Positions 34,727 to 42,486 of a DNA stretch of 64,000 nucleotides are shown here, in pieces. The notes beneath the pieces were generated by a model. The model did no database searches and was not told the origin of the DNA. It saw only the letters and a list, made by a program, of their open reading frames with translations. Made by a program: the position numbers and the translations under genes. The stretch's first letter is position 1. Each line of letters starts with the position of its first letter. Origin of the DNA: Streptomyces odontomachi (GTDB lineage Bacteria; Actinomycetota; Actinomycetes; Streptomycetales; Streptomycetaceae); NCBI RefSeq assembly GCF_024435355.1, contig NZ_JAMJWG010000010.1:124001-188000 (forward strand), given 5' to 3'.

Positions 34727-35275
34727 GCGGCGGGGGCGGTGCCCCCGGGCCCCGCACCAAAGGGGGCCTTCTGTTGTCTCCGGACCACCGGCCGGTGGGG
34801 GCTGGTCGCGCAGTTCCCCGCGCCCCTTAGGTAGGACGCCTACGGCGCCCAATAGGGGCACCGGGCGCGCCCGGTCGATGAGCGCGCCGCAGGCGCGCTC
34901 ATTCAAGGGGCGCGGGGAACTGCGCGGCCAACCACGACGAAACAGTCAGGTCGTCACCGCCCCCCAGGGGCACCCCGAACCGACCCCGCCCAGAAAAACA
35001 TCCGCACCCTTGGCCAAAGGAACCGAATCCGCCCGGTACACGTGTTCCAGGGCAGGGGGGACAGCGCACACCGGGGCGCGCTGTACCCCCCGTGTCCGTG
35101 AACGGGCCGGCGGAAGCCGGAAGTGGTACGGGAAATCGGACACGTCATACCCGCAAGATCGCGCCAACGCTGGTGTGAATGCCGCTCACGGCAGCCATAC
35201 TTGCGCCCGTGGACTTCTTCCCGCGCACCCGCGCGCCGGGCGGAAGCAACCGCCCAAGGACCAGGGGGAGGTCAG
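34727..35275. other. Gap between csnK and the kinase-signalling cluster
   Basis: It holds an inverted pair of the dispersed element at 34799-34945, then about 300 bp that must include the promoter of the signalling cluster. Around 35085-35125 an imperfect hairpin (CCCCGTGTCCGTGAACGGGC) may close csn transcription. No gene is supported. Confidence 0.6.
34799..34945. repeat. Dispersed element, inverted pair
   Basis: The minus copy includes GTCGCGCAGTTCCCCGCGCC (34805-34824). The plus copy includes GGGGCGCGGGGAACTGCGCG (34907-34926) followed by the usual CCAACCACGACGAAAC. The spacer contains two further short palindromes, of types TAGGACGCCTACGGCG and GAGCGCGCCGCAGGCGCGCTC. Confidence 0.85.
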
Positions 35276-36850
35276 GTGACACACCCGCCGAACGGGAGTG
35301 CGGCATCACCCGGCACGGCCGTACCCGGGCCGGCCGCACCGGGATCGGCCGTGCCCAGGCCGGCGGTGCCCGGACCGGGGGGACCAGCGCCCATGGTGCC
35401 GTCCCAGCCCCTGCCGCTCCCGTCCACGGCGACCACGCCCCCGGCGTCCGGACCGGGCGCCCCCGGCACCGGTGACCCGGCTGCCGGCGCGCCGCCCCGG
35501 CGGTCCGCCTGGTCCGAGGGGGTGGAGCGGCTGCGCGCGGGGGCGGGGACGGAACCCGGCCGGCTGCGGATCATCGGCGCCGCGCTCGCCCTGCTGATCG
35601 TCGCGTTCGGCGCGGTCACCTCCTGGCAGACCACCGCGCGGGCCGGCGCCGCCGACCAGGTGCTGAACCACAGCCAGCCGCTGAGCGCCGACGCGGCCGA
35701 CATCTACCGTTCGCTCGCCGACGCCAACACCACCGAGTCCAGCGGTTTCCTCGCCGGCGGCCAGGAGCCGAAGGAGGTTCGCGACACCTACGCGCAGGAC
35801 ATCGCGACCGCCTCGGACAAGCTGGCCAAGGCCGCGTCGAACACCCAGGCCGACCCGGAGTCCGCCAAGGCCATCGCCAAGCTGAACGGGCTGCTGCCGC
35901 GTTACACCGGCTACATCGAGCGGGCCCGCGCCAACAACCGCCAGGGACTGCCGCTCGGTGCCGCGTACCTGCGGCTCGCCAACGACCTGATGCAGAAGCA
36001 GATGCTCGTCCAGGCCGAGCGCCTCTACGAGAACGAGAACGGCCGGCTGCACGCCGACTACGACGACGCGACCCCCTACCCGTGGGTGGCGATCGGCCTG
36101 GGCGCCGTCGCGCTGGGCGCCCTGGTCTGGGCGCAGCGGCGCACCTACCGGCGCACCAACCGGGTCTTCAACCGCGGTCTGCTGGCCGCCACGGCCGCCA
36201 CCACGGTCGTCCTGCTGTGGCTGGTGGTCGGGCACACCGTCGCCCGCCTGGGCCTGAACGACTCCTACGAGCACGGCGTGCGTTCCCTGACGGTGCTGGA
36301 CGACGCCCGGATCGCCTCCCTGCAAGCCCGCAGCAACGAGAACCTGACGCTCATCAGCCGCGGTGCGGAGACCGTCAAGGACGAGAACGGCACCACGGTG
36401 GACGCCTACGACCACGCGTTCAACAGCGAGATGAACAGCCTCGGGGGTACGGACGGCGGCGGCGGGCTGCTCGGCCGGGCCGCCGCCCTGGCGGACGACG
36501 CCGCAGGACGCGAACCGGTGGCCGACGCGATCGCGCAGGTGAAGGTCTGGAAGTCCCGCCACAAGGCGGCCAGGGACAGTGACAACGCGGGCGACTACGC
36601 GAAGGCGCTCAGCAAGATAGTGGGCGCACCGGGCAAGCCGCCGACGGGCGACACGACGGGCGACGCCTTCAACAAGGCAGACGACGCGCTCGGCAAGGCG
36701 CTCAAGCTGGAGCGGTCCGAGTTCAGGGCGTCGGCCGGGGACGGCCGGGGCGCGATGGAGGGCCTGCCGGTGGGTTCGGCGGTGTTGGCCGTGCTGGGTG
36801 CGGCGGGTGCGCTCAGCGGCATCGGCCGCAGGCTTTCGGAGTACCGGTGA
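35276..36850 (+). CDS. GlnX-like membrane sensor protein
   Basis: 524 residues from GTG 35276, just behind GGGGGAGG. A Pro/Gly/Ala-rich cytosolic N-terminus (about 90 residues) leads to helix 1 (IIGAALALLIVAFGAVTSW, near 95-115). An extracytoplasmic helical domain of about 150 residues precedes two helices near 269-285 and 301-322. A second extracytoplasmic helical domain (SRGAETVKDENGTTVDAYD) precedes a final helix near 500. The two alternating outer domains, position directly before a GlnH-like protein and PknG downstream argue for homology of role with mycobacterial GlnX, which relays extracellular amino acid status to PknG. The sequence family is inferred from context. The stop overlaps the next start. 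Confidence 0.8.
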   Translation: MTHPPNGSAASPGTAVPGPAAPGSAVPRPAVPGPGGPAPMVPSQPLPLPSTATTPPASGPGAPGTGDPAAGAPPRRSAWSEGVERLRAGAGTEPGRLRIIGAALALLIVAFGAVTSWQTTARAGAADQVLNHSQPLSADAADIYRSLADANTTESSGFLAGGQEPKEVRDTYAQDIATASDKLAKAASNTQADPESAKAIAKLNGLLPRYTGYIERARANNRQGLPLGAAYLRLANDLMQKQMLVQAERLYENENGRLHADYDDATPYPWVAIGLGAVALGALVWAQRRTYRRTNRVFNRGLLAATAATTVVLLWLVVGHTVARLGLNDSYEHGVRSLTVLDDARIASLQARSNENLTLISRGAETVKDENGTTVDAYDHAFNSEMNSLGGTDGGGGLLGRAAALADDAAGREPVADAIAQVKVWKSRHKAARDSDNAGDYAKALSKIVGAPGKPPTGDTTGDAFNKADDALGKALKLERSEFRASAGDGRGAMEGLPVGSAVLAVLGAAGALSGIGRRLSEYR

Positions 36851-37974
36851 GGGGGCGGCAGATGAGCGAGGCACCTGGGACGACGGAATCCTGCGATGGA
36901 CGCGGGGCGACCACCGGGCGGAGCACGGCAGGCGGTGCCGGACGGGCCGTGGGCGAGCTGCGGTCGCGTGGCTCCGGTGGGCTCTCCCGGCTGCGCGGCT
37001 GGGGCGGTGTGGCGTCGATGGCGGTGGCCTGTGCCCTGACGGCGGCCGTCACGCTGGTGCCGCTGAGCCGCGCCCAGCACGGCACGGACCCGGCGGCGCC
37101 ACCGGCCGCGGACCCGGCGGGCCCGGGCGTCACCTCGGCCGAGGCCGCCGACGCCGACTCCTGCAAGGACCCCGAGCGGAGCCTGCGCCCCTCCAGTGAC
37201 GGCGGTAAGACGATCGACGCGATCAAGAAACGTGGTCATCTGATCGTCGGCGTGGACCAGAGCAGCTACCGCTGGGGCTACCTTGATCCGAACAAGGTCG
37301 ACGCCAACAAGCCGGAGAGCTTCGACCCGGAGGGCTTCGACATCGATCTGGTGCACGCCATCGCCGACCAGATCCTGGGCAAGAAGGACGCCAAGGTGGT
37401 CTACCGCGCCATCCCGACCAACGAACGCGTCCCCGCGGTCCAGCACCACACCGTCGACATGGTCGTCCGCACCATGACCATCACCTGTGAGCGCGCCGAG
37501 GACGTCGCGTTCTCCACCGCCTACTTCAAGACCGGTCAGCAGATCCTCGCCCCGGAGCACACCGACATCACCGGCTACGACGAGAGCCTCCAGAACAAGC
37601 GGGTGTGCGCCGCCAGCGGCACCACGGCCCTCGACCTGCTGAGCGAGAAGTCGTTCGGCTCCCATCTCATCAAGGTGCCCAACCAGCTCGACTGCCTGGT
37701 GCGGGTACAACTCGGCCAGGCCGACGCGGTGGTGACCGACGGTGCACTCGCCGCGGGCCAGGCGGCGCAGGACCCGGAGGTCAAGCTGGTGGGCAAGCCA
37801 CTCACCACCGAGTACTACGGCGTGGCGATGAACAAGGACGCGGACGACCTGGTGCGCCGGGTCAACCACATCCTGGAGGACTACCGCAAAAGCGGCTGGC
37901 AGAAGGCGTACGACAAGTGGCTGAAGGACGACCTGGGCCCCAGTGACGGCCCGCCCGCACCCCAGTACCGATAA
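36847..37974 (+). CDS. GlnH-like amino-acid-binding protein
   Basis: 375 residues. Family 3 solute-binding fold: TIDAIKKRGHLIVGVDQSS opens lobe 1; FDIDLVHAIADQILG, VVRTMTITCERAEDVAFSTA and YGVAMNKDADDLVRRVN are typical of glutamate/glutamine/aspartate-binding proteins. A single hydrophobic segment (GVASMAVACALTAAVTLVPL, near 53-72) follows a roughly 50-residue basic/Gly-rich tail, with no convincing lipobox, so it may be a membrane-anchored sensor subunit. GTG 36847 overlaps the upstream stop with GGAG nearby; ATG 36862 behind GGGGG is equally plausible. No ABC permease or ATPase accompanies it, which supports sensing over transport. Confidence 0.85.
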   Translation: MRGRQMSEAPGTTESCDGRGATTGRSTAGGAGRAVGELRSRGSGGLSRLRGWGGVASMAVACALTAAVTLVPLSRAQHGTDPAAPPAADPAGPGVTSAEAADADSCKDPERSLRPSSDGGKTIDAIKKRGHLIVGVDQSSYRWGYLDPNKVDANKPESFDPEGFDIDLVHAIADQILGKKDAKVVYRAIPTNERVPAVQHHTVDMVVRTMTITCERAEDVAFSTAYFKTGQQILAPEHTDITGYDESLQNKRVCAASGTTALDLLSEKSFGSHLIKVPNQLDCLVRVQLGQADAVVTDGALAAGQAAQDPEVKLVGKPLTTEYYGVAMNKDADDLVRRVNHILEDYRKSGWQKAYDKWLKDDLGPSDGPPAPQYR

Positions 37975-38300
37975 GCCAAAGCCCACAACCGACCACCGAC
38001 CACGACCAACCACCATCGATCACCCGCGACCGAGAATCGACCGCCAAGAACCACGACCGACCGCCCAGGACCCATGGCCGACGACCACGAGCGTAGGGGT
38101 GACGGAAAACGGTGGACGACAGCCCACAACTGCGGGCGACGACCCCGTCGACACGGAAGACTTGAGGCAGGCCACGGCCGCATCACAACCACACGACGAA
38201 GAACACTCGCACCGGATGACTCCGGCACGGCTGGAACCCACGGTCGCCGGGCAGGACTTCACAGCAGCCATCGGCAGGACCGAGAGCGGAGAGGTGATCG
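37975..38300 (+). other. Low-complexity spacer inside the signalling cluster
   Basis: From about 37980 to 38090 it is made of degenerate CCGACCACGACCA-type words with almost no self-pairing. AC-rich sequence continues to about 38225. No gene or terminator is supported. It is the longest gap between the membrane (GlnX/GlnH) and cytosolic genes of the cluster, so an internal promoter is possible. Confidence 0.55.
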
Positions 38301-39650
38301 ATGGGCGTCGCGGGACCTCCTGGGCCGGTGATGGACCGGGACGAGGTGGACCGTGCGCTGGCGCGGCTCGACGCGGAGCACGAGGCGATCGAGACATCGC
38401 TGCTGGCCCTCCAGGACCATGCCGGCCGCAGGCTCCTGGAGGGCGCCGAGCTGACCGGCGTCACCAAGGAGCGCTGGGCGAGCGCCGAGGCCTCGATCAC
38501 CCTGCTGTGGACGTACTTCGACGCCTACACGGCAGCACTGCGCTCGGCACGCGAGCTGCGGGCCCGGCGCCGCTGGTTGAACCGTGACGACCTGGTGGAG
38601 CTGACCGACCTGCTGCGCGACGACGGCATCACGCTCGCCGGAGCGGCCGTGCCGGGCGCCGCCGTCCCGCCCCATGACCCCGCAGGACCGGCGGAGGTGG
38701 CACCCGCGCGCCTGAGCGAACGGCTCTCCTTGGACACGCTGGTCACCCGGATGAACGACCTGTATGCGAGCTCGCTCGACCTGGTCGTCGCCGCGGACAG
38801 CGTCTGGTCCGCGCTGCCCGCCCGTATCGATCTGCTCTCCGAGGAGCTCCGGCGCACCCGGCGCCTTGCGCACTCCGTCGGCGTGCGCCCCGGTGAACAC
38901 CCGGCCGGTGACGACCTGGAGCGCATCACCGAGGCGCTCACCCGGCTGCGCGCCCAGGTGATCTCCGACCCGCTCGCCTTCTGGCGACCGGCCACCACCG
39001 GCTCGTCGGCACCGGGCGGCGGACGGCCGGACACCACGCGCTACGACCGCGAGGCGCGGGCGCTGGAAGACGTCCGCCGCGAGATCGACGCGGTGCTGGC
39101 GGTCCGCAAGGACGCGGAGGCCCGCCTGGTGAAGCTGCGCGACACGCTCTCGCGCGCCGACCGCACCCTCGCCGAGGCGCGTACCGCGCGCGGCGAGGTG
39201 CTCGCCAAGATCGCGGCGTCCGAGGTGCCGGCGGTCTCCGGCCCTCCGACGGTGCTCCAGGAACAGCTGGCGGCCGCGGCCGAGCACCGCAGGCACGGCC
39301 GGTGGCACCGTCTGCCACCGCTGCTGGAGACCCTGGAGGAGCGGGCCGAGGAGGAGTTGCTGCGGGCCCGCGAGTCGCTGACCGCGGTCACCGCGCCGCT
39401 CGCGGTCCGCGCCGAGCTACGCGGCCGGCTCGACGCCTACAAGGCGAAGGTCTCCCAGCACGGCATGGCGGAGGACCCCCTGCTCGTCGAGCGGTACGAC
39501 ACGGCGCGCCGGATGCTGTGGAGCGCACCGTGCGACCTGCGCGCCGCGGAGGGCGCCGTGCTGCGCTACCAGCACGCGGCAGCCGAGGCACTGGCCCTGG
39601 GGAGGGTCCCCGAGCAGGGCGCACCCGGTGGGCACAGGGGGGATTCATGA
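38301..39650 (+). CDS. Coiled-coil protein of the PknG cluster, unknown function
   Basis: 449 residues, soluble, with no signal or membrane segment. Heptad-rich helical stretches appear near 13-95 (EVDRALARLDAEHEAIETSL), 140-225 and 250-315 (EDVRREIDAVLAVRKDAEAR). The C-terminal third (RHGRWHRLPPLLETLEERA onward) is also helical. I do not recognise a catalytic domain. ATG 38301 has GAGAGGTG upstream. Its TGA overlaps the ATG of the kinase gene (ATGA), so the two are translated together. This argues for stoichiometric interaction, perhaps as a scaffold between the membrane sensor and the kinase. Confidence 0.8.
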   Translation: MGVAGPPGPVMDRDEVDRALARLDAEHEAIETSLLALQDHAGRRLLEGAELTGVTKERWASAEASITLLWTYFDAYTAALRSARELRARRRWLNRDDLVELTDLLRDDGITLAGAAVPGAAVPPHDPAGPAEVAPARLSERLSLDTLVTRMNDLYASSLDLVVAADSVWSALPARIDLLSEELRRTRRLAHSVGVRPGEHPAGDDLERITEALTRLRAQVISDPLAFWRPATTGSSAPGGGRPDTTRYDREARALEDVRREIDAVLAVRKDAEARLVKLRDTLSRADRTLAEARTARGEVLAKIAASEVPAVSGPPTVLQEQLAAAAEHRRHGRWHRLPPLLETLEERAEEELLRARESLTAVTAPLAVRAELRGRLDAYKAKVSQHGMAEDPLLVERYDTARRMLWSAPCDLRAAEGAVLRYQHAAAEALALGRVPEQGAPGGHRGDS

Positions 39651-42484
39651 GCCAGCAGGCATGCCAGCGCCCGGGCTGCACGGGCAGTTACGAAGACGTC
39701 GGCGGCGGCGAGCTGTACTGCGACACCTGCGGCCTGGCCCCCGTCGTCTCGGCGAACGGCATGGTCGGCTCGTCGCCCACCGGCATCGCGGGCGCCTCGC
39801 CCGGCCTCGGCGGGAGCCAGGGTGCATCCGGTGCGTCCGCAGGGCACGCGCCGGGCTCGGCCGACAGCTCGGGGCGCACCTCACAGCCCAGCTCGGCCGG
39901 GTCGGCACGGTCCGCGACGTCCCGCCGTTCGGTGTCGGGGCGCCTGTCGCGCACCCTGGCCGGGGCGGCGACGGCGCGCTCGGTGTCGGTGCGCAGCTCG
40001 GGGACGGCCACCGGCGCCTCGGGGCGCGGCAGGCTCGGCGCCGGTCTGGTGAAGGTGCCCGAGGTACCACGACCCGACCCACGCTCCATGGTGCTGGAGC
40101 GGGCGGAGGTACCCGAGCGCAAGCGGTTCTGCTCGCGCACCGACTGCGGCGCACCCGTGGGGCGTTCGCGCGGCGGCCGGCCGGGCCGCACGGAGGGCTT
40201 CTGCACCAAGTGCGGCCACCCGTACTCGTTCGTGCCGAAGCTGCGCCCCGGCGACATCGTGCACGGCCAGTACGAGGTGGCGGGCTGCCTGGCGCACGGC
40301 GGGCTCGGCTGGATCTACCTGGCGGTGGACCGCGCCGTGTCCGACCGCTGGGTGGTGCTCAAGGGCCTGCTGGACACCGGCGACCAGGACGCCATGGCCG
40401 CCGCGATCTCCGAACGCCGCTTCCTCGCGGAGATCGAGCACTCCAACATCGTGCGGATCTACAACTTCGTGGAGCACCTGGACACCCGCACCGGCTCCAT
40501 GGACGGCTACATCGTCATGGAGTACGTCGGCGGAAAGTCCCTCAAGGACATCGCCAACGGCCGCCGCACCCCGGAGGGCAGACGCGATCCGCTGGCGGTC
40601 GACCAGGCCTGCGCCTACGGCATCGAGGCGCTGGAGGCCCTCGGTCACCTGCACAGCCGCAACCTGCTCTACTGCGACTTCAAGGTCGACAACGCCATCC
40701 AGACCGAGGACCAGCTCAAGCTGATCGACATGGGCGCGGTACGCAGGATGGACGACGAGGAGTCGGCCATCTTCGGCACCGTCGGCTACCAGGCCCCCGA
40801 AGTCGCGGAGGCCGGCCCGTCGGTCGCCTCCGACCTGTACACGGTCGCGCGCACCCTCGCCGTCCTCACCTTCGACTTCCAGGGCTACACCAACGTATTC
40901 GTCGACTCCCTGCCCGACCCGGACAACATCGACGTCTTCCGCCGCTACGAATCCTTCTACCGGCTGCTGGTGCGCGCCACCGACCCCGATCCGGCGCGCC
41001 GGTTCGCCTCCGCGCAGGAGATGGCGGAGCAGCTCACCGGCGTGCTGCGCGAGGTCGTGGCGCTCCAGACCGGCCGACCGCGCCCCGCGCTGTCGTCCCT
41101 GTTCGGCCCGGAGCTGAAGGTCACGGACACCGAGCTGTTCAAGAACACCACGACCGAGGTCTCCCGCCTGGGCACCCGAGCCCTGCCGGAAAGCGGCCGC
41201 ACGGCCCGGAACCGGCCGGCCACGGGCTCGCCCGCCACGGCCCCACCCCTGGCCGCCGCCCCCTCCCCCGGTCTGCCGGGCGCCGGCCTTCCGCCGGCTG
41301 AGGGGCACGCCTCGTACGCCCCCCTGGCTCCGGCGCCCGGGGGCCATCCCCAGGGCACCGGCGCGCCCAACGGGGCCCCCGGTGCGCTCCCGGCGCCCGC
41401 CCCGGCCACGGCACACGGCGCGTCCCATGGCACGCCGCCCCTGCCGGCACCGGAGGCCGTCGCCCTGGCCGGTTCCAGCGCGCTGGCCCTGCCGGTCCCG
41501 CGGATCGACCCCAACGACCCGAACGCCGGCTTCCTCGCCGGTCTCCTCGCCTCCGCGCCGAGCGAGTTGATCAGCGCCCTGCGCGCCGCCCCCGTCGACT
41601 CCCCGGAACGGCGCCTGTGCGAGCTGCGCGCCCGTCTCGCCATGGGCGAACTGGGCCAGGCCGGGCACATCCTGGACGCCCTGGAGCGTGACCACCCGGA
41701 CGACTGGCGGGTGATCTGGTACCGCGGCGTGGTCTCGCTGACCACGGGGGACCACGCCGTGGCCGCGCTGTCGTTCGACGCGGTCTACGACGCCTTCCCC
41801 GGCGAACCCGCGCCCAAGATAGCGCTGGGTGTCTGTGCGGAGGTGCTGGGGCAGTTGGACAACGCGGCCGAGTACTACCGCCTGGTGTGGACCACCGACC
41901 CGAGCTACGTCAGCGCCGCGTTCGGCCTGGCGCGGGTGCGGTTCGCCGCGGGCGACCGGCGCGGCGCCGTCGAGACGTTGGAGTCCGTCCCGGAGTCGTC
42001 GATCCACTACACGGCGGCCCGGGTGGCGGCCGTACGGGCCCGGCTGCGGCAGCGGCTGCCGGTGGGCCCGGTGAGCGGCGGCGGCATCGGCAGCAACGGC
42101 ACGGCGGGGCTGAACGACCCTGGCGGCGCGCCCCACAACGCGATGGCGGCCGGCGCCGACGCGTCGTTCCTGGGGGACCTGATGGCCGCCGCCGACCAGG
42201 TCCAGGCGCTGGACGCCTTCGGCCTCGACGCGGTCCGCAGGGAACTGCTGTCCACAGAGGTTCTGGGGACTGCACTGGACTGGGTACTCTCCGGTAACCA
42301 TGGTTCTGCGCCACCCCATGGCGGCGGCAGACCCGTGCTGCTCGGCAGCGAGCTCGACGAGCGCGGTCTCCGCTTCGGCCTGGAGCGGTCGTACCGGACG
42401 TTGGCTCGGCTGGCGAACAGTGGCAAGGAGCGGATCGAACTGGTGGAGCGGGCCAACCGTCTCCGCCCCCGGACGTGGGTGTGA
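39647..42484 (+). CDS. pknG: PknG-type Ser/Thr protein kinase
   Basis: 945 residues, cytosolic. Zinc ribbon 1 has C6, C11, C25 and C28; a disordered Ser/Gly/Arg linker follows. A rubredoxin-like site has C162, C167, C186 and C189 (CSRTDCGAPVGR...CTKCG), as in M. tuberculosis PknG. The kinase domain begins near 208: glycine loop LAHGGLGWIYLA, ATP lysine K239 in VVLKGL, catalytic loop D344/K346/N349 (YCDFKVDN), metal Asp D361 in a DMG triad. An Ala/Pro/Gly-rich linker (near 520-615) leads to TPR-like helices (to about 810) and the PknG-type C-terminus. Longer than the 750-residue mycobacterial protein because of both linkers. Known PknG proteins control glutamate metabolism through FHA targets. 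Confidence 0.93.
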   Translation: MSQQACQRPGCTGSYEDVGGGELYCDTCGLAPVVSANGMVGSSPTGIAGASPGLGGSQGASGASAGHAPGSADSSGRTSQPSSAGSARSATSRRSVSGRLSRTLAGAATARSVSVRSSGTATGASGRGRLGAGLVKVPEVPRPDPRSMVLERAEVPERKRFCSRTDCGAPVGRSRGGRPGRTEGFCTKCGHPYSFVPKLRPGDIVHGQYEVAGCLAHGGLGWIYLAVDRAVSDRWVVLKGLLDTGDQDAMAAAISERRFLAEIEHSNIVRIYNFVEHLDTRTGSMDGYIVMEYVGGKSLKDIANGRRTPEGRRDPLAVDQACAYGIEALEALGHLHSRNLLYCDFKVDNAIQTEDQLKLIDMGAVRRMDDEESAIFGTVGYQAPEVAEAGPSVASDLYTVARTLAVLTFDFQGYTNVFVDSLPDPDNIDVFRRYESFYRLLVRATDPDPARRFASAQEMAEQLTGVLREVVALQTGRPRPALSSLFGPELKVTDTELFKNTTTEVSRLGTRALPESGRTARNRPATGSPATAPPLAAAPSPGLPGAGLPPAEGHASYAPLAPAPGGHPQGTGAPNGAPGALPAPAPATAHGASHGTPPLPAPEAVALAGSSALALPVPRIDPNDPNAGFLAGLLASAPSELISALRAAPVDSPERRLCELRARLAMGELGQAGHILDALERDHPDDWRVIWYRGVVSLTTGDHAVAALSFDAVYDAFPGEPAPKIALGVCAEVLGQLDNAAEYYRLVWTTDPSYVSAAFGLARVRFAAGDRRGAVETLESVPESSIHYTAARVAAVRARLRQRLPVGPVSGGGIGSNGTAGLNDPGGAPHNAMAAGADASFLGDLMAAADQVQALDAFGLDAVRRELLSTEVLGTALDWVLSGNHGSAPPHGGGRPVLLGSELDERGLRFGLERSYRTLARLANSGKERIELVERANRLRPRTWV

Positions 42485-42486
42485 TC

